From 55-13 sp964501275 (lineage in GTDB: Bacteria > Armatimonadota > Fimbriimonadia > Fimbriimonadales > Fimbriimonadaceae), in NCBI GenBank assembly GCA_964501275.1, contig CAZCSP010000005.1:115386-179385 (forward strand): DNA of 64,000 nt, in the 5' to 3' direction. This document shows, piece after piece, positions 8,071-16,755 of this stretch; within the stretch, counting starts at the first letter, position 1, and each line of letters opens with the position of its first letter. The notes beneath the pieces are model-generated. The model saw nothing but the letters and a program-made list of their open reading frames with translations. It searched no databases and was not told the origin of the DNA. Position numbers and translations under genes: made by a program.

Positions 8071-8711
8071 TACGCCACGATCTGCCGGAAAGTCCGCAAC
8101 GGCAACTCGACCGCCCTCGCCATATCCAAAATCTCCTTCAAATGGCTCAGCTTGGGATCGAACTTCCCCAAAACCTGCGGGCGCACGCAGATGGTGAGCG
8201 ACCGGTTCCGACTCGCCGCATCCCGAAGTTGGGCCTTGATCGCATCGGTCCAGGTTCGAGCCGAAGTCCCCGCCCGCAGAGCGTCCCGGTCCGGCTTGGT
8301 TTCCAGGGGGAAGTGCCTTGGACCGGGCGGGACTTTGCCCGGATTCGAACTGAGAAACACCAAGCTCTCGGGAAAAACCCCACCTTCTGGCCAAGCTCCC
8401 CGGATGCACATCCCGATAGGCCGATGCCCGATCGCCTCGAACAGCTCCAGCGCCTCCTCAAACCTCCCCGCCTGCTCCTCGGGATGCTTGGAGAACCAAT
8501 CCAAATCGTGCCCCTCGTTCAACACCGCCTCCGCCGTGGCGGGAAACGCTCGGAGAACCCGGTTGGAGACAAAGAACTGGTACCGCTGCCCTGTCGTCCG
8601 AGCCAGGTCGAGAATTTTCAAAAACATCGCCGGCTCCCCATGCCCAAACTCCCCGGCGTCCGGGCTGTCCCAGGGCACGTAGTCGAGGTCGATGCGGAGA
8701 GTGAGGGACAT
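8070..8711 (-). CDS. polysaccharide deacetylase-like (NodB-fold) protein
   Basis: 213 residues without signal peptide. RIDLDYVPWD (6-15) sits where carbohydrate esterase 4 enzymes carry their Asp-Asp motif, and GHDLDWFSKHPEE (about 88-100) resembles the metal-binding H-x-x-x-H segment, followed by FEEALELFEAIGHRPIGMCIRG, which fits the next strand/helix of the (beta/alpha) barrel. The canonical TFDDG motif is absent, so enzymatic deacetylation is uncertain; small cytoplasmic NodB-like proteins of this kind are often only annotated as deacetylase-like. The gene is isolated between repeat-rich gaps. The reading frame is clearly real from its length and lack of repeats. Confidence 0.6.
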   Translation of the reverse strand: MSLTLRIDLDYVPWDSPDAGEFGHGEPAMFLKILDLARTTGQRYQFFVSNRVLRAFPATAEAVLNEGHDLDWFSKHPEEQAGRFEEALELFEAIGHRPIGMCIRGAWPEGGVFPESLVFLSSNPGKVPPGPRHFPLETKPDRDALRAGTSARTWTDAIKAQLRDAASRNRSLTICVRPQVLGKFDPKLSHLKEILDMARAVELPLRTFRQIVA

Positions 8712-8979
8712 TGCTTGGGATGATTGGTGAGGGCGTGATTTTGTGATTGAGGTGAGGGGATGATGGAGGTGAGAGGGTGAAGGGATGATGGAGGTGATGG
8801 CGTGATATCGTGATTGACGTGATGGAGTGATGGAGTGATGAAGTGATAGACGTGAGACGTTTTATCCGGTCCATCAAACCTTCACGTCGATCACGTCAAT
8901 CACGTCCATCACGATATCAAGATTTCCATCACCTCCATTACCTCCATCACGCTGTCACCTCCATCACGAAATCACGACA
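8712..8979. repeat. palindromic array of GTGATGGAG-type words
   Basis: The left part (about 8725-8855) is built from degenerate 8-9 base words such as GTGATTGAG, GATGGAGGT and GTGATGGAG. The right part (about 8882-8985) is built from the complements CTCCATCAC, ATCACGTC and so on. The best paired segments are around 8800-8830 (TGATATCGTGATTGACGTG) and about 8890-8925. It behaves as one very long imperfect hairpin between two minus-strand genes, reaching into the last codons of pgk. Spacing is irregular and there are no unique spacers, so it is not a CRISPR array. No gene. Confidence 0.85.
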
Positions 8980-10146
8980 TCAAGAAGAAAGCGCCGCAAT
9001 CCCCGGCAAGACCTTCCCTTCCAAGAACTCCAGCGACGCCCCGCCGCCGGTGCTGACGTGGCTCATCTTGTCCGCCAGATCGAACTTCTCCACCGCCGCC
9101 GCCGAGTCTCCTCCGCCAACGATCGTCGTCCCGCCGCAATCCGCCAGGGCCTGGGCGACGGTCTTGGTTCCGGCGGCGAAGCTGTCCCACTCGAAGACCC
9201 CCATCGGGCCGTTCCAGACCACGGTTTGGGCGGCCTTGATGATGGCGGCATAGGCGGCTTGGGAGGCGGGACCGATGTCCATGCCCAGTTGGTCGGCGGG
9301 CATCTGGTCGGCGGGCACCACTGTGGCGGGCGCGTCCTCTTTGAACTCGGGCGCGATCACAATGTCGGTCGGCAAAACGATCTTGTCCGGGTTGTCGGAG
9401 AGCAGGCGCTGGGCATATTGCAAGCTCTCGGCATCCAACAGCGACTTCCCAATCTCCCAGCCCTTGGCCTTCAGAAAAGTGAAAATCATTCCGCCGCCGA
9501 TCAGGAGCTTGTCCACCTTGGGCAGCAGGCTCTCGATCACGTCGATCTTGTCCTTCACCTTCGCCCCGCCCATGATCGCGACGAACGGACGCTGCGGGAT
9601 GTTCAAGGCGTCGCCCAGGTACTTCATCTCCTTCTCAATCAGGAATCCGGCGCCACTGGGCAGGAGCCGGGCGACCCCTTCGGTGCTGGCATGGGCGCGG
9701 TGGGCGGTGCCGAAGGCGTCGTTCACATAGGCTTGGGCCAGACTGGCAAGCTGCTTGGCAAACTCAGGATCGTTCTTCTCCTCTTCGGGATGGAAGCGAA
9801 CGTTCTCCAGCAACACGGCCTCGCCCGGCTCCATGTGCCCGATCTTCGCCTCCACGACCGGCCCCACACAGTCCGGCAAAAGCTCCACCTTCTGCTCCAG
9901 AAGCTCGGTCAGGCGGTCGGCGACGGGCCGCAGGCTGAACTCTGGCGTCACCCCCTTGGGCCGCCCCAGATGGCTGGCCAGAATCACCGCCGCGCCGTTC
10001 TCCAACAGAAACCGGATCGTCGGCAGAGCCTCGGTAATCCGTCGGTCGTCGGTAATCCGCCCGTTCTCAAGAGGAACGTTAAAGTCGCACCGGACAAGCA
10101 CCCGCTTGCCACGCACATCCAGATCGCGAAGAGTTCGTAGGGGCAT
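8980..10146 (-). CDS. pgk: phosphoglycerate kinase
   Basis: Glycolytic and gluconeogenic enzyme, 1,3-bisphosphoglycerate + ADP to 3-phosphoglycerate + ATP, cytoplasmic. 388 residues, the standard length. N-terminal substrate domain: VLVRCDFNVPL (16-26, family signature), SHLGRPKG near 58 and the basic-patch Arg in LLENVRFHPEEE near 113. C-terminal nucleotide domain: IMGGAKVKDKI near 190, WNGPMGVFEWDSFAAGT near 325 and the GGGDSAAAVEKF loop near 360. It is not next to gap or tpi here. The upstream 160 bases hold no recognised element. Confidence 0.97.
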   Translation of the reverse strand: MPLRTLRDLDVRGKRVLVRCDFNVPLENGRITDDRRITEALPTIRFLLENGAAVILASHLGRPKGVTPEFSLRPVADRLTELLEQKVELLPDCVGPVVEAKIGHMEPGEAVLLENVRFHPEEEKNDPEFAKQLASLAQAYVNDAFGTAHRAHASTEGVARLLPSGAGFLIEKEMKYLGDALNIPQRPFVAIMGGAKVKDKIDVIESLLPKVDKLLIGGGMIFTFLKAKGWEIGKSLLDAESLQYAQRLLSDNPDKIVLPTDIVIAPEFKEDAPATVVPADQMPADQLGMDIGPASQAAYAAIIKAAQTVVWNGPMGVFEWDSFAAGTKTVAQALADCGGTTIVGGGDSAAAVEKFDLADKMSHVSTGGGASLEFLEGKVLPGIAALSS

Positions 10147-10308
10147 TGGGGGGATTTTACTTGAAGCACCGCAAACAGCCCCATCGCGGCATCAGGTCCG
10201 GAATAGTAAGGGTTTATTCGGTCTATCCAGACAGAGCATCGAGGCAGATCGTTGACCGTCCCCAGCTAACAGAGTCAGATGACGCCGTAAACACTAGCGG
10301 AAAGAAGC

Positions 10309-10344
10309 AAAAAACCCGCGCCTGTACAAGCCATGCGCGGGTTT
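10309..10344 (-). terminator. intrinsic terminator of the pseudopilin gene at 10362
   Basis: On the minus strand the stem is AAACCCGCGC paired with GCGCGGGTTT (plus-strand 10335-10344 and 10312-10321) with a 13-base loop, followed by a run of six T (plus-strand A-run 10309-10314). It begins 18 bases after the stop codon. The rest of the gap 10147-10308 shows no feature apart from the pgk leader. Confidence 0.88.
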
Positions 10345-10361
10345 GCCATGAAGGGATTTAC

Positions 10362-11282
10362 TTACTCTGGACAGGTCACGCCAGAGGATAGCGCGGTAGA
10401 TCTGAGGAGCGCACGGCTTGCCGAGTCTCCGGCCTGATACTTCGCCGAAGCACAGTACACCTGGGCGCGCTGAGCAGTCGTCCATGTTCCCTGAGCCGTC
10501 TTGCCCGGATTCGGAAAGATCTTGTCGCCCTTGATCGACTTGGCGTGTCCATCAAGAAAGGCGTAGTTGGCCGTATCCTTGCCGTAACGCCAGAAGCGAC
10601 CATAGCTTGGCTTGCCACTGGCAGGCGGGGTCACCCAGGTTTCGGTCCAACCCAGGAAGCTATACATATGGTCGATACGACCCGCAATGCCTGAATCGCC
10701 AACGAAGACCGTATCCGCCGGAGCTTCCATTTCGCCCATATTGAAGTAGCGGTACCTACCTGTTCCCACATTTGTATCGGGGTCGGTATTAACCTCATTT
10801 CGCGTGATGTCCCAGAAAATAAGCTGGTTCATTCCGATACTTCGACCGCCCTTCGGATCGTACTCGATGCCGGGCGATCTCCAGATACCCGACCACTCCG
10901 CGGTTGCAACCGCCGTTGCCTTGTCGAAGCTTTGGTCTTTTACATATGGCAAGATCGCAAAGTCCCACATACGTTGATTGCTCGGAGGGCTTCCGGCCGC
11001 GGCCCAGGCGGCATCCCGTGGCGCTCCTGTCGGATAGTTGGTGTAGTACCAGTCCCAGGTGGGCAAGCCATCGTCATGGTCCCCTTCATACATGAAGAGC
11101 GCCGTACCAATCTGCTTCATTTGGGCAAGACCAGCCGTCTTCTTTGCGGCAAGCTTAGCTTGCGCAAAAACCGGGAACAGGATTGCAGCGAGAATCGCGA
11201 TAATCGCGATGACGACGAGAAGCTCGATGAGCGTGAAGCCGTGATGCGCCTTTGAATTGGCACGGCCAAACGATCGGTTCAT
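10362..11282 (-). CDS. type II pseudopilin / DUF1559-like exported protein
   Basis: 306 residues from ATG 11282, selected because GGAAGG lies 9 bases upstream and MNRSFGRANSKAHH is a typical basic prepilin leader; a longer frame to 11357 has no ribosome site. Prepilin motif GFTLIELLVVIAIIAIL near 16-32 with Glu+5, then LFPVFAQAKLAAKKTAGLAQMKQIGTA, almost the same as the relative at 6804. The C-terminal signature ANYAFLDGHAKS (about 270) is the H-x9-DG-type end of DUF1559 proteins. Predicted inner-membrane anchored with an extracytoplasmic domain. Monocistronic with its own intrinsic terminator. Confidence 0.92.
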   Translation of the reverse strand: MNRSFGRANSKAHHGFTLIELLVVIAIIAILAAILFPVFAQAKLAAKKTAGLAQMKQIGTALFMYEGDHDDGLPTWDWYYTNYPTGAPRDAAWAAAGSPPSNQRMWDFAILPYVKDQSFDKATAVATAEWSGIWRSPGIEYDPKGGRSIGMNQLIFWDITRNEVNTDPDTNVGTGRYRYFNMGEMEAPADTVFVGDSGIAGRIDHMYSFLGWTETWVTPPASGKPSYGRFWRYGKDTANYAFLDGHAKSIKGDKIFPNPGKTAQGTWTTAQRAQVYCASAKYQAGDSASRALLRSTALSSGVTCPE

Positions 11283-11698
11283 AAGAATGACCTTCCAGGA
11301 TAGGGATGACCAAGGGCCGTTTGCGCTTGATTCCCTTGTAGGATAACACACTTTCAACGATTTTGTCGGTTTTTTGTTTCAAAACGACTTCTTGCGCAGC
11401 GCCAACTCGGCGAGTCAAGGTAACCACAACGGCGCAACGAAGACTAAGCTCTGCCTCACAAGCTTCTGCCGCAAGGCGGTCAAAGAGACGTTGGCTCGTT
11501 GTTGCCAGGGTGCCGCTATGGGTCTCCCCCGGTGCCTCTCTGCACCTTCCTTCGATCACCTCCAACGGATGAGCCCTAAAACCCAAAACCCTCCCCCCAA
11601 TCCCCGGCCAATTACCAGGGTGCCCAACACTATCGGATGGAATAGGAATCCCAGCAGCGAACCCTTGGGAAAGGTCTGCCTGCTGTGTTTGGTGGGAG
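11283..11698. other. divergent 416-base intergenic region
   Basis: Separates the minus-strand pseudopilin from the plus-strand GGDEF/HD-GYP gene. I see a short GGTGC-CTCTCT-GCACC hairpin (about 11538-11553) and a C/A-rich run of CCCTAAAACCCAAAACCC type (11573-11595). I looked for a c-di-GMP riboswitch because of the downstream gene and found no match to the known GEMM core. Frames crossing this region are short and unconvincing. Confidence 0.5.
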
Positions 11699-14128
11699 AT
11701 GGCGATGACTCGAACGGTCGGGAAGGCATATGCAGGCGTAATGCGCTGGGCGATCTTCCTTGGCATTCTCAACCTGGCCGCCTTTGCCTCCCTATTCTTT
11801 GACCTGGGTAAAGGCCTCAGCGGCTGGATCAGCGACATCAGCGGAATCGCAATCCCCATCCTTGCCGGTATCGGGTGCTTCGGATTCCGAAAGGCTGCCG
11901 GATACAACCGGCTATCCCAAGTCAAACACCTGCCCGCCGTGCTGGGAGGCGCCGCCTTAACTTATGGGCTGGGCATGATGATCTACACCTACCAGACGAA
12001 GATCCTCCACCATCCCGGATACCTGGGAGGAGGCGATTTCTTCTTCCTCCTCCAGTACGTCTTCTTCATCATCGCCATCATCCTCTGGCCCAGTAAACCC
12101 TTGCCCGGTGCGATGCGGTGGCGCACCTGGTCCGATGCCTTTGTGCTTCTGATCGGCCTCCTGGCCTTTGGCTGGGTCTATTTGGTCGGCCCGGCCATCC
12201 GAGAGTCCGATCTGAATGCTCTGTCAATTCTCGTCAACACCGCCTATCCGGTACTGGACATCCTCATCATCTTCAGCATCCTGCAAATGATGCGTAAGGG
12301 GTTCGACCCTCGCTTCCGAGTCGCCACGCACCTCCTGGTTTTCGGTCTTACCATCAATACCGTCGGAGACCTCAACTACTTCATCTCTCAAATCGACGGA
12401 ACCTACATGGTGGGCAATTGGCTGGACGTCTCCTGGCCTCTTACCGCCTCCATGGTCGCCATCGCGGGAATGCTCATCAAGATTCGGATGCAGGTGCCGG
12501 GATTCCGGGAGGCGCAGAACGACGACCGCATCATCGTCGCCCAACGAACCTGGACGCTCTACGCCCCCTATGTCCTGGTCCCCGCCGTCGGAGCCTTGGT
12601 GGTGCAGGTCGCCTGGACCGAACCGTCGCCGTTCATCCGCAACGGCCTCTACCTGTTCGGCCTCGCCCTCATCATCGCCATCCTCGTGCGCCAGTTGATC
12701 GTCATCGCCGAGAACGGATCCCTCTACGGAAAACTACGCGATGCCTATGACGAACTTGAGGAGAAGAACCTTCAGATCTCCCTGGCCGCAGACGAGACTG
12801 AGCGCATGAACAACCGTCTCCGTGAGATGGCGAATGAGCTTTCGGGCCAAAACCAAACCCTGGCCAAGTCCAACGAGGAGTTGGAGGAGATGGCGACCCG
12901 AGACGGCATGACGGGCCTCGCCAACCATCGGGCCTTCCAGGAGAGGCTCCGGGCCGAAGTGTCCAAATCGGTCCGCTACAAGCACCCCCTCGCCCTCGCC
13001 CTCATCGACGTAGACTTCTTTAAGCAGTACAACGACCACTACGGGCACCCGGCGGGCGACGACGTTCTGCGGTCCATCGCCAAGCTGCTCCAGGAAACCA
13101 CCCGGGAAGGCGACCTGGCGGCTCGGTATGGGGGCGAGGAGTTTGCCCTCCTTCTCCCGTTTGTGGACCGCACTGAGGCGATGCGCACCTTGGATCGGCT
13201 TCGTGAGGCGGTGGCCACCTTTCCCTTCAAACACCGCCGCGTCACCCTCTCCATCGGCCTCTGCATGATCTCTGACGACCATTGCTACCCCGAGAAGATG
13301 ATCGAGCAGGCGGACAAGGCCCTCTACAGCGCGAAGAGCCGGGGCCGGAACCAGGTGGTGTGTGCCACCGAACTCGCTCCCGTGTCCCTGGCCGAAGCCG
13401 ATGCCGATAGCCTGCGATTCGACGCCGGGACGCCGATGGGCTTCGCCTCGATCCTGGCCGCCGGGCTTCAGTACCACCCCCAAGCCCTGGCCCACGAACC
13501 CCAAAGCGCCCTCATCGCTGGCCTGCTCGCCACCTTGGAGCTAAAAGACCCCATGAGTCGGGGCCTGCCCCAGCGCGTTATGTGGTTCGCCATGCGCCTG
13601 GCCCATGAAGCGATCCAGCGCGGCGACCTCCAGATGACGCCCAGCGCGATCCGAGGCCTGGGCTATGGCGCGCTGCTCCACGACATCGGGCGGATCGGGA
13701 TCGCGGAGAGCCTGCTGAATTACAGCGCCCAGTTCACGCCGGAGCAAAGGTCGCAGATCGAGGCCCACTCCAACCTGGGCGCAGATCTGATTCGCAAATT
13801 CCCCGGCCTCGCCCCCGGCATTCCCCTCATTCTGCACCACCACGAGCGGTGGGATGGCAATGGCTATCCCGAGGGCCTGACCGACGAAAGCATCCCGAAA
13901 GGCGCCCGCATTCTTGCCTACGCCGACGCCTTCATGGCCATGTCCTCCGACCGCCCTTACGCCGCCAAGCGCACCTACTTGGAGATCTGCGGCGAGTTTA
14001 GGAAGCAAGCCGGCAAACAGTTCGACCCCGAACTCCTGGAAGCCTTCCTAGCTGTTCCCGAGTCGGAGTGGGAACGCCTAAGGAACTGCGAACAATTCAC
14101 TTGGACCACCTCCGCAAGGGCTGCCTAA
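11699..14128 (+). CDS. membrane-bound GGDEF + HD-GYP c-di-GMP enzyme
   Basis: 809 residues. The N-terminal third (about 15-340) has eight or so hydrophobic helices, forming an integral-membrane sensor region. A short coiled coil (about 355-398) precedes a diguanylate cyclase domain: TRDGMTGLANHRAF near 400, DVDFFKQYND near 440, an intact I-site REGD followed five residues later by catalytic GGEEF near 477. A C-terminal HD-GYP phosphodiesterase domain has LLHDIGRIG near 660 and HHERWDGNGYPEGL near 713. Synthesis and degradation motifs are both complete, so the sensor may switch the balance. ATG 11705 (third codon) has a better-spaced GGGAG site than ATG 11699. No partner gene is adjacent; the CBS protein downstream is on the other strand. 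Confidence 0.93.
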   Translation: MAMTRTVGKAYAGVMRWAIFLGILNLAAFASLFFDLGKGLSGWISDISGIAIPILAGIGCFGFRKAAGYNRLSQVKHLPAVLGGAALTYGLGMMIYTYQTKILHHPGYLGGGDFFFLLQYVFFIIAIILWPSKPLPGAMRWRTWSDAFVLLIGLLAFGWVYLVGPAIRESDLNALSILVNTAYPVLDILIIFSILQMMRKGFDPRFRVATHLLVFGLTINTVGDLNYFISQIDGTYMVGNWLDVSWPLTASMVAIAGMLIKIRMQVPGFREAQNDDRIIVAQRTWTLYAPYVLVPAVGALVVQVAWTEPSPFIRNGLYLFGLALIIAILVRQLIVIAENGSLYGKLRDAYDELEEKNLQISLAADETERMNNRLREMANELSGQNQTLAKSNEELEEMATRDGMTGLANHRAFQERLRAEVSKSVRYKHPLALALIDVDFFKQYNDHYGHPAGDDVLRSIAKLLQETTREGDLAARYGGEEFALLLPFVDRTEAMRTLDRLREAVATFPFKHRRVTLSIGLCMISDDHCYPEKMIEQADKALYSAKSRGRNQVVCATELAPVSLAEADADSLRFDAGTPMGFASILAAGLQYHPQALAHEPQSALIAGLLATLELKDPMSRGLPQRVMWFAMRLAHEAIQRGDLQMTPSAIRGLGYGALLHDIGRIGIAESLLNYSAQFTPEQRSQIEAHSNLGADLIRKFPGLAPGIPLILHHHERWDGNGYPEGLTDESIPKGARILAYADAFMAMSSDRPYAAKRTYLEICGEFRKQAGKQFDPELLEAFLAVPESEWERLRNCEQFTWTTSARAA

Positions 14129-14198
14129 CCTGTAGACCCCCTGGAGGCTCGTGCCGGGCGGGAGCGGGAAGCGGACAGGGCGTTGCAGGCAGGGGAGT

Positions 14199-14645
14199 TT
14201 AGAGGAAGTTTTGCCTGGCCACTTGTTCGCTGGGGGCGGAAACCTCTCGCACCAGGTGGCTGATGCTGTAGGAGTCGGCCTTGTTGGCGAAATCGGCCTG
14301 GGCAATGATGCCGACGCAACGTCCGTCGGAATCCACCACCGGGACCCGGCGAATCATGTTCTCTTCCATCGCCGAGCAGCAGCGGTCGGCGGAGTCCTGC
14401 ATATGGACGGTGATCGCGGGAACCGACATGTGGTCATGGACGGTGGCGGTATTGGTATCGTAGCCTTGGGCAGCCACCCGGCAACAGACGTCGCGGTCGG
14501 TGATCACGCCGACAGGGCGGTTTTCCATATCCACCACGGGTATCTCTCCGCAGTCGTGCTCCACCATCATGCGGGCGACCTCGCGGATCGTCGTGCTGGG
14601 GTTGCAACAGGCCGGGTTGCCGGTCATCATGTCCTTTGCTTGCAT
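14199..14645 (-). CDS. tandem CBS-domain protein
   Basis: 148 residues, a stand-alone CBS pair (Bateman module) that typically binds adenine nucleotides and signals energy status; cytoplasmic. CBS1 (about 8-66) contains TIREVARMMVEHDCGEIPVV and GVITDRDV; CBS2 (about 73-130) contains CCSAMEENMIRRVPVVDSDG and VGIIAQAD. The MQAKDMMTGNPACC start is typical, and AAGGAGGAG lies 6 bases upstream of the ATG. No catalytic or transporter domain is attached. Similar single CBS-pair proteins include the hypoxic response protein of Mycobacterium, but nothing here shows the same regulation. Confidence 0.9.
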   Translation of the reverse strand: MQAKDMMTGNPACCNPSTTIREVARMMVEHDCGEIPVVDMENRPVGVITDRDVCCRVAAQGYDTNTATVHDHMSVPAITVHMQDSADRCCSAMEENMIRRVPVVDSDGRCVGIIAQADFANKADSYSISHLVREVSAPSEQVARQNFL

Positions 14646-14952
14646 TTGCTCTCCTCCTTTTGCGATGGCGCTTACCTTCTTGGACCCCTGGATAACCAGG
14701 AGGGTTCATTCGGGAGTTCAAGGCGATGGCTGGAAGGCTCTGAGTTAAGTCGCAGAAAGGGGCACACGGCTTTTGAGAGCTGAACGATCAGGTGGACTAG
14801 TAAAGCTTGACACTCTCCTCCAGATGACGCCGTGCGCAAGGTAAGGCGGTCCAGGTATGGCGATAAACCCACCTTTGGGGGCGTGCTGGGGGAGTGGCTA
14901 CCCTCTTTACCCCCAACACGGGGCGTGTTGGGGGAGAGAAAAGGGGAGGCTT
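14646..14952. repeat. 307-base gap with a CCCCCAACAC hairpin
   Basis: CCCCCAACAC (14910-14919), loop GGGGC, GTGTTGGGGG (14925-14934) forms a perfect stem just beyond the 3' end of the PEP-CTERM gene, and could end its transcript although there is no T-run. A related unpaired word (GGCGTGCTGGGGGAG) lies at 14879-14894, and a second hairpin with the same arms is at 22289-22345. The remainder is the CBS-gene leader; I see no supported gene. Confidence 0.65.
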
Positions 14953-15726
14953 TTAGGCCTTCTTGCGGCGGCGCAGCAGGGCGGCGGCACCCAAACCGAG
15001 GGCAGCCATGGTGCCGGGTTCGGGGACAGAGGCGAAGTAGTCGCCTTGGAACTGGTTGGACTGGTCCAGTTGAAGACCTTTGATGCGCGCGTGCTGGACG
15101 GACGACCAGGTGATCTCAAGGCTGGTCACGTCGCCCAGGCCAGCGAGGTCCCACTGTAAGCCCCAGAGATTGTCGTACAGAGGTTCTGTACCACCACCCG
15201 GAACCGGAAACGTCCCATTCTGCTCTTGAGCCAACAAGTGGGTGAAGGTGGCGGTGTGAGACGTCGTTTCGCCATTCACCGTCAGGACTGGCGCCTCATG
15301 ATTGAAGAAGTCGTACCCGTAAGCTTCTCCGATAATGATCTGAAAGACAACGGTCTGGATACCGGCCACCAGGGTGGAGTCGCCCACCTTCAGCGTTCCG
15401 CCAAGGGTGTTCGGGGTCGCGCTCGTTCCGCCGTGGTAAATATTCCGAAGGCCCGCAGAACCGGTCGGGTAAGGGCCACCGCCGGTGCCGTTTGCAACTT
15501 TAAACAAACCGGCATCGCCAGAGCCAGCGACATTGGAGACGATAGGTCCGGGCCAAGGGCTCGTGCCCGGATAGTTGACACCGTTGGCGGCGAAGCCGTT
15601 GCCATCCCAACCATCAAATTGCGTCGTGCCATTCAGGGTGACCGTGTGCGTGTATAGGTCGGAGAATGCGGAGGAAACCGCGACCGCCGACAGCCCAGCT
15701 AGGGCAAACAAACGAGAACTCTTCAA
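14953..15726 (-). CDS. PEP-CTERM sorting-domain exported protein
   Basis: 257 residues from a TTG start (plus-strand CAA 15724-15726) fixed by AAGGAG 7 bases upstream. Signal peptide MKSSRLFALAGLSAVAVSSAFS; the mature part is Gly/Thr/Asn-rich and beta-like with no recognised enzyme motif. The C-terminus VPEPGTMAALGLGAAALLRRR is a complete PEP-CTERM tripartite signal (VPEP, hydrophobic helix, Arg cluster), normally recognised by an exosortase and linked to envelope or exopolysaccharide assembly. No exosortase is in the window, so it must lie elsewhere. The 3' end is followed by the hairpin at 14910-14934. Confidence 0.88.
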   Translation of the reverse strand: MKSSRLFALAGLSAVAVSSAFSDLYTHTVTLNGTTQFDGWDGNGFAANGVNYPGTSPWPGPIVSNVAGSGDAGLFKVANGTGGGPYPTGSAGLRNIYHGGTSATPNTLGGTLKVGDSTLVAGIQTVVFQIIIGEAYGYDFFNHEAPVLTVNGETTSHTATFTHLLAQEQNGTFPVPGGGTEPLYDNLWGLQWDLAGLGDVTSLEITWSSVQHARIKGLQLDQSNQFQGDYFASVPEPGTMAALGLGAAALLRRRKKA

Positions 15727-15888
15727 TCAACTCTCCTTGAGGCCGTGGGGCCTTCCTTATCGTTAAGGCATAACCGGCGGCGATGGAGTCATTGATTTTT
15801 AACTCTGACTTTGCAATCTTGACGAAAGCGTATAGATTCAGTGCCCCAGGGCAATCATCGTCATTTCCGTCAACAAGGTGCCTTTCCT

Positions 15889-15911
15889 GGGCGGCTCTGA
15901 GAGAGCCGCCC
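15889..15911 (-). terminator. 10-bp GC-rich stem-loop ending the arsR operon
   Basis: GGGCGGCTCT (15889-15898), loop GAG, AGAGCCGCCC (15902-15911). It starts 11 bases beyond the stop of the 28-residue Cys-rich peptide on the minus strand. It lacks a T-run but is placed where an operon terminator is expected. Confidence 0.6.
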
Positions 15912-15921
15912 AAGATCGGGC

Positions 15922-16008
15922 CTAACCGCAGCAGGTGCAGTCAGGACAGCCTGGCTTGCAGGTGCAAGCGTCGGTGCCGCAGCATGGACATTGCTTCTCT
16001 GTATTCAT
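15922..16008 (-). CDS. 28-residue Cys-rich peptide, metallothionein-like
   Basis: ATG is the complement of 16006-16008 and TAG of 15922-15924. Translated by hand, the peptide has nine cysteines, at positions 7, 9, 10, 15, 17, 21, 24, 26 and 27, in the pattern CxCC-x4-CxC-x3-C-x2-CxCC, with no aromatic residue. A very strong ribosome site (AAAGGAGGTAAAGG) overlaps the stop codon of the upstream pseudopilin gene, and the intergenic distance is 12 bases, so it is translated from the same mRNA as the arsR-type regulator and the pseudopilin. Cys density and spacing resemble short metallothioneins or a metal-carrying peptide, but it matches no family I can name. It is followed by a stem-loop. The function as metal binder is inference. 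Confidence 0.78.
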   Translation of the reverse strand: MNTEKQCPCCGTDACTCKPGCPDCTCCG

Positions 16009-16020
16009 CCTTTACCTCCT

Positions 16021-16755
16021 TTAGTTTTTGGGATTCGGCCAAAACTGATTGTCGACGCCGGGCTTCCACAAGGCGGCGAACGATGCCGACTTAGCGTGCC
16101 CATCCCCGAACAGCCAATTGGGCGGGCCGCTGTGGCGGTCAAAGGCGATGTCCTCGGAGGCGCTCGGGAAAGCGTCCGGCGTGTTGGAGGGCGGCCATAC
16201 CTGAGGCTCACTTCCCTGCCAAACCCACCAGTAGAACATCCACCACGTTTTGGGGCCACGCGCGACGTTGTTCCTCTCTGCGAGGAGAACCCACTGGGAG
16301 GGACGGGTGACGGCGGAATCAGCCAGTTCATATTCCCACCAGCCGTTCACTGTATAGGAGCTGACAAACTCCTTTGCCTCCAGATCGGGATTGCGAGGGT
16401 CCTTGGGCTTCAGAGAGGTGTCTGAGGGACACCGCATGATGTCGAAGTTCTTGATGTAGGGCTGGAGGACGATATGCCAATCGCGCTCGGGCGGGCCGTC
16501 GGCATCGGGAGTTTCGGGTTCGGGTGGCTTGCCGTCGATCTTGGCCTTGTCGTTGTCGCAGGTCGGATAGACGCCATCGTGGTCGCTCAGATACAGGGCG
16601 AATGCGGTGCCCATCTGCTTTAGGCCGCTTAGGCAGGCCGTCTTCTTGGCGGACTCTTTAGCCCGACCGAAGACCGGGAAGAGAATGGCGACGAGAATTG
16701 CGATGATGGCGATGACGACCAACAGCTCGATGAGGGTAAACGCTCTGACTTTCAT
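16021..16755 (-). CDS. type II pseudopilin / DUF1559-like protein in an arsR operon
   Basis: 244 residues. MKVRAFTLIELLVVIAIIAIL is a prepilin leader with the processing site before Phe and Glu+5, then LFPVFGRAKESAKKTACLSGLKQMGTA and LSDHDGVYPTCDND. The C-terminus carries the family signature WLFGDGHAKSA, preceded by FDRHSGPPN (H-x-DG). Its ATG overlaps the stop of the upstream arsR gene (ATGA), and its stop is overlapped by the ribosome site of the Cys-rich peptide, so all three are translationally linked. Compared with its relatives at 6804 and 10362 it has extra Cys (TAC near 39, CDND near 63, MRCPSDT near 105) and a Trp-rich central stretch. Confidence 0.9.
   Translation of the reverse strand: MKVRAFTLIELLVVIAIIAILVAILFPVFGRAKESAKKTACLSGLKQMGTAFALYLSDHDGVYPTCDNDKAKIDGKPPEPETPDADGPPERDWHIVLQPYIKNFDIMRCPSDTSLKPKDPRNPDLEAKEFVSSYTVNGWWEYELADSAVTRPSQWVLLAERNNVARGPKTWWMFYWWVWQGSEPQVWPPSNTPDAFPSASEDIAFDRHSGPPNWLFGDGHAKSASFAALWKPGVDNQFWPNPKN

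Noticed and set aside
8712..8985. Possible CRISPR array or ORF of Ser/Thr/His repeats
   Set aside because: Word length and spacing are irregular, there are no unique spacers and no cas genes, and the two halves are complementary, so it is a palindromic repeat.
11283..11698. Possible c-di-GMP riboswitch before the GGDEF/HD-GYP gene
   Set aside because: No match to the GEMM conserved core could be found by eye; only a small 5-bp hairpin is present.
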